DNA from: Phytohabitans rumicis | GTDB lineage: Bacteria > Actinomycetota > Actinomycetes > Mycobacteriales > Micromonosporaceae | Length of the DNA stretch: 64,000 nt | Assembly: GCF_011764445.1 (NCBI RefSeq) | Contig: NZ_BLPG01000001.1 | Coordinates: 1,364,001 to 1,428,000, forward strand | Reading direction: 5' to 3' | Shown here: positions 19,226-28,282 of the stretch, one piece after another | How the letters are laid out: the number at the start of each line of letters is the position of its first letter | Position numbering within the stretch: position 1 is the first letter of the stretch | Made by a program: the position numbers and the translations under genes | The notes under the pieces: generated by a model | Seen by the model: the letters and a program-made list of their open reading frames with translations, nothing else | Told to the model about the DNA's origin: nothing | Databases searched by the model: none

Positions 19226-20154
19226 GCCGCCACCCCCTGCCCGGCCAGCTCATCGGTCGGCTGGGCGGAACGGGAGCCGGCGAGCTTGGCGGCAGCTTGG
19301 CCGATCATCTCTGCGGATCGGGCCGGGTCCAGAGCGACTTCGGTGAGCTTGTCGAACGCCGCCGCATACCGGTCGGCGGCATCTGCTTCTAGGATCAGGC
19401 GGCCCCCGAGGTGCTCCACCACCGCGACCGGCGGGTACGGCCGGGCCATTCGGCAAAGAAGGAATGCTCCGTTGACGCCGGGATGCCAGCCCACCTGTGT
19501 GGGTAAGACGCGGACGTTTACGTGCGGCCGCTCGACCATGCGGGTCAGGTGCTCGAGTTGCTGCTGCAACACCAGCCGGCCGCCGACCGGCCGCGACAGC
19601 ACCGGCTCCTCCACCACGATCGTCAATCGGGTCGGGGGCTTCTTGTCCTCCAACACTTGCTGCCGGGCGATCACCTGCCGCACCACGTTGTCTGCCCGCA
19701 ACCCGTCCTTCTCCACCGCGCGCACAGCTGTGTCGGCGTACTCGCGGGTCTGTACCAGATCTGGCACCAGGGCGGCGGCGTAGATGCACAGCTCCTCAGC
19801 CCTACACTGCAACCACCACGGGTCGATCACCGTCCCTTCGGCATCGTCAACCGGGTCGTAGGCGCCGTATACCTGTTGCCACTGGCTGATACGCCATGCC
19901 TCCTGCGCCAGGTCCACGAGTTGGGTCCGCTTCGCCTGGTCGTGCACGCCGTACACGTCCAGCAGCGCGGACACGTGCTCGCGCCGGAAGGGCCATTCCG
20001 CCCGCTCATACCGGGCCAGCGTGGAAAACTCGACCCCCAGATACTCGGCGACGTACTTCAACGTCAACCCGCGTTCCTCGCGCAACGCTCGCATTCGCTC
20101 CCCCAGGAACTGGGCGCGCACGGTCTGCACGAACTGTTCTCGCTTCGTCGGCAC
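19222..20154 (-). CDS. XRE-family regulator with DUF5753 domain (first of tandem pair)
   Basis: The 310-residue protein has an N-terminal helix-turn-helix (residues about 15-75, MRALREERGLTLKYVAEYLGVEFSTLARYERAE) and a C-terminal DUF5753 domain with the usual PDLVQTREYADTAVRA, RQQVL, VEEPVLSRPVGG and VRVLPTQVGWHPGVNGAFLL blocks. Such proteins are abundant actinobacterial regulators tied to development and secondary metabolism. The gene lies 18 bp after a paralogue on the same strand and overlaps a 70-residue partner, so the three probably form one operon. Its targets are unknown. Confidence 0.93.
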   Translation of the reverse strand: MPTKREQFVQTVRAQFLGERMRALREERGLTLKYVAEYLGVEFSTLARYERAEWPFRREHVSALLDVYGVHDQAKRTQLVDLAQEAWRISQWQQVYGAYDPVDDAEGTVIDPWWLQCRAEELCIYAAALVPDLVQTREYADTAVRAVEKDGLRADNVVRQVIARQQVLEDKKPPTRLTIVVEEPVLSRPVGGRLVLQQQLEHLTRMVERPHVNVRVLPTQVGWHPGVNGAFLLCRMARPYPPVAVVEHLGGRLILEADAADRYAAAFDKLTEVALDPARSAEMIGQAAAKLAGSRSAQPTDELAGQGVAA

Positions 20155-20172
20155 CTTCGTGCCTCCTTCCTT

Positions 20173-21015
20173 TCACATCAATTCGGTAATCAACGCGGCC
20201 GATTCGGATGCCGGCAGCGCTGCGGCCCAGAGCTTGTCGAAGACGCTCGCGTAAGACTGGGCCGCCTGTCCCTCGTGGACAGCCGCATCGTGGACGTGGC
20301 TCGTGGAGGCCACGGTCCGTGGATACGGCTGGGGTAGCCCGAAAACGGTGAACGAGGCATCCATGCCTGACACATAGGCTGCCCGTGATGGCAGTACCCG
20401 CATCTGCCCGCGGTCGGCCGCCTTGCCCAGATGTGCAAGCTGAAGGCGCGCGGCGTCGCCGTTACCGCCGACCGGGCGATGCAGCACCGATTCGGTGACC
20501 ACCACGCGCAGACCGGCCGGCTCGCCGTCAAAGCGCTCCTGGCGGTCCCGGATCGCGCGCACCCACCAACGCACCTGCTCCTCCACGACAGCCGGGCCGA
20601 AGTCGCGATGAACCACCGCTTCCACGTAACCGGACACCCGTAGTAGATCCGGCACCAACGTCGCGCCGTAGCAGCTGACCCGCTCGGCGATCGACTCCAA
20701 CCACAGGTTGTCCAACATGGACACGTCCAGATCCGGGGCGTAGAAGTCGTCCTCCCACCGCGACAACCGGAACGCGTCGCGAGCCAGCGACAGCAGCCGG
20801 TCCCGCACGCGCTGCTCGTACACGCCATACGCGTCCAGCAGCGCTGTCACCTGCGCATGATGCAGAACCCGCTCACCGTGCTCGAATGCCTTCACATCCG
20901 CGTACTCGAAGCCGACCTGCACTGCCACGTACCGCAACGTCAAGCCTCGGTCGTCGCGCAGGTCCCGCATCTGCTGGCCCAGCCATCGCGAGCGCAGGGA
21001 GGCGACCACCCGCAA
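20173..21015 (-). CDS. XRE-family regulator with DUF5753 domain (second of tandem pair)
   Basis: The 280-residue protein has the same layout as its neighbour: a helix-turn-helix in residues 10-70 (LRDDRGLTLRYVAVQVGFEYADVKAFEHGE) and a DUF5753 region with TLVPDLLRVSGYVEAVVHRD, RQERFDG, VVTESVLHRPVGG and MRVLPSRAAYVSGMDASFTV. It precedes the 19222-20154 gene by 18 bp and ends with a short DUF5753 tail. The pair probably arose by duplication but is well diverged. It is divergent from the XRE-TPR gene at 21260, and the 245 bp between them would serve both directions. Confidence 0.92.
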   Translation of the reverse strand: MRVVASLRSRWLGQQMRDLRDDRGLTLRYVAVQVGFEYADVKAFEHGERVLHHAQVTALLDAYGVYEQRVRDRLLSLARDAFRLSRWEDDFYAPDLDVSMLDNLWLESIAERVSCYGATLVPDLLRVSGYVEAVVHRDFGPAVVEEQVRWWVRAIRDRQERFDGEPAGLRVVVTESVLHRPVGGNGDAARLQLAHLGKAADRGQMRVLPSRAAYVSGMDASFTVFGLPQPYPRTVASTSHVHDAAVHEGQAAQSYASVFDKLWAAALPASESAALITELM

Positions 21016-21205
21016 TCTCCTTTCAGCGCATTTGCGTAGCCGTACAATTTGCTTCTTTCCGCAGGGCGGCAGGCGCTATGTCGGGCGCCAATAGACCTGT
21101 TCGCGGATATGCGTCCGTTGGTACGGCAGCGCTTACGGCGTCTATCTGGGCACCAGCATTGCCGGTACGCTTGCGATAGGACAGACGTGACGGCCTGACA
21201 CCTTT

Positions 21206-21223
21206 CGACAGCAATTGCTGTCG
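21206..21223. promoter_or_regulatory. 18-bp perfect palindrome, probable operator
   Basis: CGACAGCAATTGCTGTCG is a perfect palindrome 36 bp upstream of the GTG of the XRE-TPR gene and inside the divergent intergenic region. Its size and symmetry fit a dimeric HTH repressor site. Autoregulation by the downstream XRE protein or control by the divergent pair are both possible (inference). Confidence 0.6.
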
Positions 21224-21259
21224 GCTGTCGCGGCCATTTGGACTTCGAGGAGATCGACA

Positions 21260-22576
21260 GTGGAGCAGCGGCCGGATCCGCTCAAGCGCCTGTACGGCGC
21301 GGCACTGGATCATTTCTGGCGGCAGAAAGGCGTAACGGCCGCCAGTCTCGCCGCTGCCGCGCGATGCGACTCGTCGTACCTCTATCTGATCAAGTCGGGC
21401 AAGCGGTTGCCCAACCCGTCGATCAACAAGGCGCTCGACGCCGCAGTCGAGGCCGGCGGTTTGCTCGTTACGCTCGGGGAGGTGATCGAGGAGGAGTCGC
21501 GCCGTACAGGGCGCACTCGCCAGGCGGGGGAAGTGGAAGGAAGCATGGAGCGCCGTCTGCTGCTGCAACATGCGCTGGCCGCCCTTGCGGCCGGCACGGC
21601 TGGCACGGCAGCAGCACTTGAAACCATCCGCGATGGCCTCGCACGTTCAGTCTCCACCAGCCCGGGAGCTGAACATGATGTCGACGAATGGGCCGAGGTC
21701 GCCTGGGAGTACGGACGCGCGTACCTGACCACGGCGCCCGACGTGTTGGTCGCCGACATCGCCGCCGATGTCGTTGATGTCCAGCAGCGCCTCCAAGACG
21801 AGGACGACGACGTCCACCGTCAGGAACTCTCCCGCGTCAGTGCCCAGTTGGCCGGCCTGATGGCGATGAGCCTGACCAACCTCGGTCAACTCCGGGCGGC
21901 GCGGCGCTGGTGGCGTACAGCTAGGCAGGCCGCCGACGCGTCCGAAGACCCGCTCACCCGCGTGTGGATCCGCGGCGAGCAGGCCATCCGCGCTCTCTAC
22001 AGCCACCGCTCACCGCAGGCGGCGATCGACTTGGCCGATGAGGCGCTCGCGATCAGCGGCACTTACTACCGGGGCAAGGCACTGGCCGGAAAGGCCCAGG
22101 CCCTGGCCGCGATGGGACGAGCCGATGAGGCCAAGACCGTCATCCGGATGATCGAGCCGGCCTTGGAGCAAATGCCCGCAAGCGTCGTCGACGATCAGGT
22201 GACCGTCTACGGCTGGCCGGAACACTGCCTCCGGCACGCCGAAAGCTACGTCTACAGCCACATCGGCGACAGCGACGAGGCACGCCGTGCTCAACGGCAG
22301 GCGCTAGCGCTGTACCCACCCACAGAACAGCGGGCGCGAGCGCTGGTCCAACTCCATCAAGCCATGTGCCTGATCGCCGACGGCCACCTCGACGACGGCA
22401 GCCTGCACGCCCAGCACACCATCGGAGCACTCCCCACCTCGCAACGCACGGCGTTGGTGATGCAAGTTGGGCACCGGGTCCTCAACACTGTCCCCGCCGG
22501 AGAACGCGATCGGTCGTCGGTGACCGGGCTCTACGAGATGCTTGCGCTTCCATCCGCAAGGTCACCGCATGACTAG
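21260..22576 (+). CDS. XRE-family regulator with C-terminal TPR-like region
   Basis: The 438-residue protein begins at a GTG (VEQRPDPLKRLYGAAL) preceded by GAGGAGA. Residues 5-75 form a helix-turn-helix (GVTAASLAAAARCDSSYLYLIKSGKRLP), followed by a linker (MERRLLLQHALAALAAGTAGTAA) and an extended helical solenoid to the end with TPR-like pairs such as AAIDLADEALAISGTYYRGKALAGKAQALAAMG. Peptide or small-molecule sensing through the solenoid is plausible. The stop overlaps the GNAT gene by 8 bp, so the two are coupled. A start 45 bp upstream would run through the palindrome and is not favoured. Confidence 0.88.
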   Translation: MEQRPDPLKRLYGAALDHFWRQKGVTAASLAAAARCDSSYLYLIKSGKRLPNPSINKALDAAVEAGGLLVTLGEVIEEESRRTGRTRQAGEVEGSMERRLLLQHALAALAAGTAGTAAALETIRDGLARSVSTSPGAEHDVDEWAEVAWEYGRAYLTTAPDVLVADIAADVVDVQQRLQDEDDDVHRQELSRVSAQLAGLMAMSLTNLGQLRAARRWWRTARQAADASEDPLTRVWIRGEQAIRALYSHRSPQAAIDLADEALAISGTYYRGKALAGKAQALAAMGRADEAKTVIRMIEPALEQMPASVVDDQVTVYGWPEHCLRHAESYVYSHIGDSDEARRAQRQALALYPPTEQRARALVQLHQAMCLIADGHLDDGSLHAQHTIGALPTSQRTALVMQVGHRVLNTVPAGERDRSSVTGLYEMLALPSARSPHD

Positions 22577-23111
22577 CCGCCCCAGCGGCATTGAACTGCG
22601 CCACCACAACGTCATCACCGCCGCCCGCCTGATCGGCGAAATCGCGGACGTGTACGCCGACGCCCGAGCCGAACCGCCCTACGACTCCGACCCCAGATGG
22701 CAACGCCCGGCATTCGTATCCCGCTTCAGCCAGCAGGCCAACGACCCCGAGATCGCTCTCGTCGCCGCCTACGCAGACACCGAGATGGTCGGATTCGCCT
22801 ACGGTCGCCCCATCGCCCCGGGACGATGGTTCGAGGGCGACACGGCACCACCGGACGACATCCTCGCCGCGACCAAATTCGCCGTCGTCGAGCTGAACGT
22901 ATGCCAGTCCTGGCGCAGACGAGGCATAGGACGAGCGCTGCTCGACGAACTACTACGGGACCGACCCGAGCAATACGCAATGCTCAGCACCCTACCCGGC
23001 CTCAAAGCTCATCAAATGTACGAACGCATGGGATGGCGCCACGTCGCCACCACGCTGCCCGACAGCGGGCTCCCGCCATGGTGCACACTCATCCTTCCAC
23101 TTAGGAATTGA
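22569..23111 (+). CDS. GNAT-family N-acetyltransferase
   Basis: A 180-residue protein, starting at an ATG overlapping the XRE-TPR stop, has the GNAT fold. AVVELNVCQSWRRRGIGRALLDELL is the acetyl-CoA pyrophosphate-binding motif A, followed by YAMLSTLPGLKAHQMYERMGWR, motif B with the conserved Tyr-Glu-Arg-Met-Gly-Trp. It transfers an acetyl group to an amine of unknown substrate. Coupling to an XRE-TPR regulator resembles regulator-acetyltransferase pairs involved in resistance or self-modification, but nothing in the sequence fixes the target. Confidence 0.9.
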   Translation: MTSRPSGIELRHHNVITAARLIGEIADVYADARAEPPYDSDPRWQRPAFVSRFSQQANDPEIALVAAYADTEMVGFAYGRPIAPGRWFEGDTAPPDDILAATKFAVVELNVCQSWRRRGIGRALLDELLRDRPEQYAMLSTLPGLKAHQMYERMGWRHVATTLPDSGLPPWCTLILPLRN

Positions 23112-23434
23112 TCACTGCGCAGTTCGGAAATCGGTCTTGGTTGTAACCTGCTCGTCCAGGGACTATCCAAGGATCGTCAAGATCGTCGATCCCATCTGTG
23201 CTGGTCATCGAGGCCGCAGTCGACCTGCCGAAACCTGCTTATCGGGCACAAAGGGCGTCCGCTGAGTAGGTGGCTCACCGCTCGATCGTGCATTCGGGTG
23301 GGATGTGCCAAGCCCTCCGTCGATGCCACACCACGGTGCTGCGGCTTCCACCTGCCGCGCGCGGGTATGTCGATCGTGGGTCGCCAGGATGAGTTGCATG
23401 CTGTCTGCGCATGGTTCACAAGTTCGGTTGTGCT
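23112..23434. other. Intergenic region between convergent genes, nothing recognised
   Basis: About 320 bp separate the GNAT stop from the stop of the SEFIR-CHAT gene. Short open frames exist on both strands but lack ribosome sites or protein-like composition. I saw no clear hairpin terminator, repeat or RNA gene. Confidence 0.5.
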
Positions 23435-24816
23435 CTACGTGGTAGGGGTTTCAAGACGCTGTCGGAGGATGCTCAGGTCGCGTTGGGCTTCGGCGTTGCC
23501 GGGATCGGCCTGCGCCAACCGCTGCGCGATGGCCAAGCTGTCCCGGTGGAACCGTTCGGCCTGTTCGGTGTCCCCGACGGCCTGGCTCAGGTCCCCGAGA
23601 TTGTTGTAGGAGATGCTCAGGTCGCGTTGGGCTTGGGCGTTGCCGGGATCGGCCTGCGCCAACCGCTGCGCGATGGCCAGGCTGTCGCGGTAGAACTGTT
23701 CGGCTTGCTCGGTGTCCCCGACGGCCTGGCTCAGGTCCCCGAGCTTGTTGTAGGAGACGCTCAGGTCGCGTTGGGCTTGGGCGTTGCCGGGATCGGCCTG
23801 CGCCAACCGCTGCGCGATGGCCAGATCGTCGCGGTAGAACCGTTCGGCTTGCTCGGTGTCCCCGACGGCCTGGCTCAGGTCCCCGAGCTTGTTGTAGGAG
23901 ACGCTCAGGTCGCGTTGGGCTTCGGCGTTGCCGGGATCGGCCTGCGCCAACCGTTCGCGGATGGCCAGGCTGTCGCGGTGGAACCGTTCGGCCTGCTTGG
24001 TGTCCCCGACGGCCTGGCTCAGGTTCCCGAGCCGTTCGTAGGAGATGCCCAGGTCGCGTTGAGCTTCGGCGTTGCCGGGATCGGCCTGCGCCAACCGTTC
24101 GCGGATGGCCAGGCTGTCCCGGTAGAACCGTTCGGCCTGTTCGGTGTCCCCGACGGCCCGGCTCAGGTCCCCGAGCTTGTTGTAGGCGATGCTCAGGTCG
24201 CGTTGGGCTTCGGCGTTGCCGGGATCGGCCTGCGCCAACCGCTGCGCGATGGCCAGGCTGTCCCGGTGGAACCGTTCGGCCTGCTTGGTGTCCCCGACGG
24301 CCTGGCTCAGGTTCCCGAGCCGTTCGTAGGAGATGCTCAGGTCGCGTTGAGCTTGCGCGTTGCCGGGATCGGCCTGCGCCAACCGTTCGCGGATGGCCAG
24401 GCCGTCGCGGTAGAACCGTTCGGCCTGCTCGGTGTCCCCGACGGCCTGGCTCAGGTCCCCGAGCCGTTCGTAGGAGATGCCCAGGTCGCGTTGAGCTTCG
24501 GCGTTGCCGGGATCGGCCTGCGCAAACCGTTCGCGGATGGCCAGGCTGTCCCGGTAGAACCGTTCGGCCTGCTCAGTGTCCCCGACGGCCTGGCTCAGGA
24601 GCCCGAGCCGTTCGTAGGAGATGCCCAGGTCGCGTTGAGCTTCGGCGTTGCCGGGATCGGCCTGCGCAAACCGTTCGCGGATGGCCAGGCTGTCCCGGTA
24701 GAACCGTTCGGCCTGCTCGGTGTCCCCGACGGCCTGGCTCAGGTCCCCGAGCCGTTCGTAGGAGATGCCCAGGTCGCGTTGGGCTTGGGCGTTGCCGGGA
24801 TCGGCCTGGACGCGTT
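23435..24816 (-). repeat. Nine to ten 144-bp tandem repeats coding TPR units
   Basis: The 3' end of the SEFIR-CHAT gene is made of tandem 144-bp units, nine whole and one truncated. Each encodes a variant of ADPGNAEAQRDLGISYERLG followed by QAVGDTEQAERFYRDSLAI. Variation is limited to a few positions, for example YERLG/YNKLG/YNNLG, FYRD/FHRD and AIRE/AIAQ, and the variants are mixed along the array. This is the mark of recent amplification or gene conversion. Confidence 0.95.
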
Positions 24817-27800
24817 CTTCGACAAGTTGGAGGGCCGACCGGTAGCGAGTAATGGCGGCGTCGATGTTGCCGGTGTTGAGCAGCGCCTGCGCTTCCCGGT
24901 CGACTATGGCCAGATAGTTGGGGTGGCCGGTCGGGACTGTTGGTGCCACCTGTCCGAGCAGCGCGGCCGTCGCCAGCATTCCGATGCCCGAATCGGCGGC
25001 GGCCAGCGCGAGGCTAGTGAGGTCGTCGTATCGACGGTTGGCGGCCAGGTGCCTGCATGCCTCGGTGAGGTCCTCGAACTGCCACCGGCCGCTACGGATC
25101 CGCTCATAGCGCATGGTGAAGGCGCGGTCGTGCCGTTCGGTCAAGCCGTCGCCGTGGTAGGGCTGCAGCGCGTCGGCGACCCAGGCGTGCACCGTGACCT
25201 GCTGTTTCGGGGCTGGTGAGAGCAGGGTGAGGGCGAGCAGGCGTTGCACGTCGGCAGCCACCCGCTGATGTTGCGCCGCGTCGGGTTCCTCGCCGTGGAC
25301 GGCGACCGCCAGGTCGTCGAGGCTGAGCGAGATGGTGGACACGCTTGCCTGCAGCAACACTTCCCGCTGCTGGTCGGTGAGCAGGTCCAGCAGTTCGGTC
25401 AGGACGATGTCCCGGCTGCCGAGCAACACCGCACGGTCCACAGCGTCGGGCACGGTCGGGGCGTTGCGGTCGATGCCTTCAACGGCGGCCAGGTGCCGCA
25501 GCTTCGCGGTGACCTCGCGCAGGCTGCCGCGGCCGTGACGCAGCAACGCGTCCACGAACTCGATCAGCCGCGGGTGCCCGCCTATCGTCGCGATGATCGT
25601 GGCCCGATCCTCGACGTTGAGGTCGCGTAGCTGGGGCATGCGCAGCAACATGCGCCGCAACTCAGCCGGGCTCAACGGCGGCAGATCCACTCCGACCAGG
25701 TCCGGCTCGCCGGGCAGCGGATAGCGGCACGTCACCAGCAGCTTGCCGGTCTGCGCCACCTGAGCCAGCCAAGTGAACGTGTCCGCGAAGCCCGGATCGA
25801 TCCACTCCTCGCCGCCGCTGGTCAGGTTCTGCTCGAAGTCATCGAACAGCAACAGCAGCTTGGTCTGGGCCAGCATCCGCCCGACTAGGCCGAGCTTGGC
25901 GGTGTCGTCGACCTCGACGTCGTTCAACGCCTGGGCGTACTGGGGCGCGTCCGTAGCCTGGAGCGCTTCGGCGACGCCGGAGAACAATTGCGGTGGGCTC
26001 CACACACCGTCGTGCACCACGCTCAGCCAGCCGTCCTCGCGTAGCCGGTGCACGATCCGCCCGGCCACCGCGGTCTTGCCGATCCCGCCGATCCCGGTCA
26101 ACACCACCCCACCCGCAGCACCGTACGCATCCACCGCCTTGCGGGTGCCGCGCAGCACCCCCAACCCGGTCCGCAACGGCGCCCGCCGACCGATCAAATA
26201 GCCGACCGGCAACTCCCGCACGCTGCGCCCGCCCGGGGGCAGGGTCGGTTGGGACAGCGGCTGCGGCGGCAGCGACGAGGTCCGCAAGGGTGGATCACCT
26301 GCGGCGGCGATCAAGGTGGGCACCCCGTACTCCGGGCGCCCCGCAGGCTGGCCGGCCGTGATCGCGGTCAGGCGTCGCTCCTCAACCTCGCGCCGCGCCC
26401 GCGCCAACGCGGCGCCCACGCCGCTGTCCGGGTCGCCGGCCAGCACCTGATAGAACACCCCGGCCAGGTCGGTGGCGTACCGGTCAGACACCGCCGCCTG
26501 CATCGCTACCACCCGGTCCGCGCCCTCCCGCACCAACCGGGCCGCCAACCCGTGCAGCCCAGCACCTGCACCCGAACAGGTCGACAACACGATCAACGGC
26601 AACGGCCGACCCGCCGACTTCAACGCCGCCACCAACTCTTCAGCCGGCACCAGGTGGGCGTTGCCGTCCTCGTCCTCCAACTCCACCGTGCTGGCAGTGC
26701 CGTGCGCCGACAGATGCAACACGTGATACTGGTCCGCCGCCAACGCCGCCCGGACCTGCCCCAGCCCACCAACCTCCAGAATCTTCACCTGCGCATCCCG
26801 GCGCCGCTCCAACGGCGTCAGCGCCTCCAAGATGGCCTGCATCTCCGCCTCAACATCCAACGGCGGACTCGGCGTACTCGTCTGCTCCGGCGCGGCGACC
26901 GCCGCCAACACCTTCAACGGCCCCGCCAGCGAACCGGTAGCAGCCCGATCGATGCCCTCGATCCGGCGGGACACCCGCACCGTCGGGCAAGTCACCAACG
27001 CCCGCCCATCCGGCAACCGCAACAACTCCAACGGCAGCCACAACGCGCCTTCGCCGCACACCACCTCGACGTCCACCACCGTGCCCCACGCCGAATGATC
27101 AATCAGCCGCACCAACTCCCGCCCGGCATCCGGCTCAAACATCGCCTCCCACAGCCTGCGCCCGGCCTCAGCCAACCGAGCCTCTGCTGCCTGCGGATCC
27201 GAGCCGAGTTCATCCCACACCCCGTCCAACCTGGGCGGCACCGGCGCGGTTCGCTCACCCAGCACGGCCCCGGCCAACTCCACCACGGTCGACAGCCCGG
27301 CCGCGGAAACATCGACCCGCACGCTCACCGCCTGCCGCACCCCCACCAACGAGAACCCGCCATCGGCCGCCGCGGTCCGCCGGCCAAGTACCGGAACCGG
27401 ACCCACCGGCGGCGTCTCGTCCAACGGCTGCCCGGTCAACACCCGCAACAACGACTCCGCGCCCGCCACCGTCAACTCGGTCACCGGAAAACGACTCGCC
27501 GCGTACGGCTGCAAGAACAACGGGATCTCGTCCACGCTCCGGCCCGGCAGGACCACCGGCATGACCTTGCGCTCCCACACCGGCCGATCGGCCATCAACC
27601 GATCCCGCAACAAACCAGCCTCGTACTGAACACCGCGACCATCATCAGCGGCAGCCTGGGCACCCGCCCGCCGCCGATACGCGAGCGACGCCACCACCAC
27701 CACAAAATCCGCGCGATCGATCTGATCTTCCATCCACGCCGACCAATCACGCCGTACCGACGCCGCAGGAAGATCCAACCGCGCGTCGATACCGTTCCGC

Positions 27801-27928
27801 CGAAGGAACAGCCAGAACTGGCGCACCAACTCCACATGATCAGCATCGTCCTGCGCATACGAGACAAACACCCGCACCGGAGCAACCACCGACACATCCC
27901 ACCCCACCCCGACCGTGATGTCACCCAT
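23435..27928 (-). CDS. SEFIR-CHAT-NB-ARC-TPR protein, NLR-like
   Basis: The roughly 1497-residue protein has four modules. Residues 1-160 are SEFIR/TIR-like (VRVFVSYAQDDADHVELVRQ, then DFVVVVASLAYRRR). A CHAT caspase-like protease follows, with catalytic His in HLSAHGT (near 406) and Cys in LSTCSGAG (near 449). The NB-ARC/STAND NTPase has GIGGIGKT near 614 and LLLLFDDFE as Walker B. From about 1040 come nine near-identical 48-residue TPR-type repeats plus part of a tenth. In prokaryotic STAND systems the repeats sense a ligand and the NTPase releases an effector; here protease and SEFIR would be the outputs (inference). The ATG at 27928 follows GGCGGGGGTG; a GTG at 27985 has no ribosome site. 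Confidence 0.88.
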   Translation of the reverse strand: MGDITVGVGWDVSVVAPVRVFVSYAQDDADHVELVRQFWLFLRRNGIDARLDLPAASVRRDWSAWMEDQIDRADFVVVVASLAYRRRAGAQAAADDGRGVQYEAGLLRDRLMADRPVWERKVMPVVLPGRSVDEIPLFLQPYAASRFPVTELTVAGAESLLRVLTGQPLDETPPVGPVPVLGRRTAAADGGFSLVGVRQAVSVRVDVSAAGLSTVVELAGAVLGERTAPVPPRLDGVWDELGSDPQAAEARLAEAGRRLWEAMFEPDAGRELVRLIDHSAWGTVVDVEVVCGEGALWLPLELLRLPDGRALVTCPTVRVSRRIEGIDRAATGSLAGPLKVLAAVAAPEQTSTPSPPLDVEAEMQAILEALTPLERRRDAQVKILEVGGLGQVRAALAADQYHVLHLSAHGTASTVELEDEDGNAHLVPAEELVAALKSAGRPLPLIVLSTCSGAGAGLHGLAARLVREGADRVVAMQAAVSDRYATDLAGVFYQVLAGDPDSGVGAALARARREVEERRLTAITAGQPAGRPEYGVPTLIAAAGDPPLRTSSLPPQPLSQPTLPPGGRSVRELPVGYLIGRRAPLRTGLGVLRGTRKAVDAYGAAGGVVLTGIGGIGKTAVAGRIVHRLREDGWLSVVHDGVWSPPQLFSGVAEALQATDAPQYAQALNDVEVDDTAKLGLVGRMLAQTKLLLLFDDFEQNLTSGGEEWIDPGFADTFTWLAQVAQTGKLLVTCRYPLPGEPDLVGVDLPPLSPAELRRMLLRMPQLRDLNVEDRATIIATIGGHPRLIEFVDALLRHGRGSLREVTAKLRHLAAVEGIDRNAPTVPDAVDRAVLLGSRDIVLTELLDLLTDQQREVLLQASVSTISLSLDDLAVAVHGEEPDAAQHQRVAADVQRLLALTLLSPAPKQQVTVHAWVADALQPYHGDGLTERHDRAFTMRYERIRSGRWQFEDLTEACRHLAANRRYDDLTSLALAAADSGIGMLATAALLGQVAPTVPTGHPNYLAIVDREAQALLNTGNIDAAITRYRSALQLVEERVQADPGNAQAQRDLGISYERLGDLSQAVGDTEQAERFYRDSLAIRERFAQADPGNAEAQRDLGISYERLGLLSQAVGDTEQAERFYRDSLAIRERFAQADPGNAEAQRDLGISYERLGDLSQAVGDTEQAERFYRDGLAIRERLAQADPGNAQAQRDLSISYERLGNLSQAVGDTKQAERFHRDSLAIAQRLAQADPGNAEAQRDLSIAYNKLGDLSRAVGDTEQAERFYRDSLAIRERLAQADPGNAEAQRDLGISYERLGNLSQAVGDTKQAERFHRDSLAIRERLAQADPGNAEAQRDLSVSYNKLGDLSQAVGDTEQAERFYRDDLAIAQRLAQADPGNAQAQRDLSVSYNKLGDLSQAVGDTEQAEQFYRDSLAIAQRLAQADPGNAQAQRDLSISYNNLGDLSQAVGDTEQAERFHRDSLAIAQRLAQADPGNAEAQRDLSILRQRLETPTT

Positions 27929-28241
27929 CACCCCCGCCGCTGCGGAAACCCGACACAAATCGGCCACCTTGCAAGGCAAGATCACAAATAGTGAGAACCG
28001 AATGAAGACGGATGATCACTATCCCACCTGCGTAGCCCCGTTTCCGGCGAACGAGATGATGATTAGCGACAGCCACCCCGGTGCCTGGCGCCCGTCAGCC
28101 CTTCGGCAGGGCGGCGATGGAACGCGGACGGAAGCGGTGCCGCCCGTCACAGCGGCCCGTCCGGCACCGCGACGCTTACCGGTCGGACTGCCACGGCCGT
28201 GACACGCCCCGTGTCGCACTAGGGAATGCGATCACGCAGCG

Positions 28242-28270
28242 ACGGGGCCGGGAATCGTTCCCGGCCCCGT
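28242..28270 (-). terminator. 13-bp GC-rich hairpin after wHTH gene
   Basis: A perfect inverted repeat, ACGGGGCCGGGAA and TTCCCGGCCCCGT around TCG, lies 12 bp beyond the stop of the minus-strand gene at 28283. The stem is very stable but lacks a long U tract, as is common for actinobacterial terminators. Confidence 0.8.
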
Positions 28271-28282
28271 GCATCCGTTTCG

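Noticed and set aside
18681-19253. Minus-strand frame containing a hydrophobic stretch (AYTFMVHLLAAVVGSSAVILGG).
   Set aside because: It runs from the coupled small gene in another frame into CRISPR repeats, with no start or ribosome site for the hydrophobic part.
23411-25219. 602-residue plus-strand open frame with repeats VAGIGLRQPLRDGQ.
   Set aside because: It is the antisense of the TPR repeat region; the repeats explain its length, and the minus-strand frame has recognisable domains.
26048-27991. 647-residue plus-strand frame rich in His, Arg and Pro.
   Set aside because: Antisense of the CHAT and SEFIR coding region; composition typical of shadow frames in high-GC DNA.
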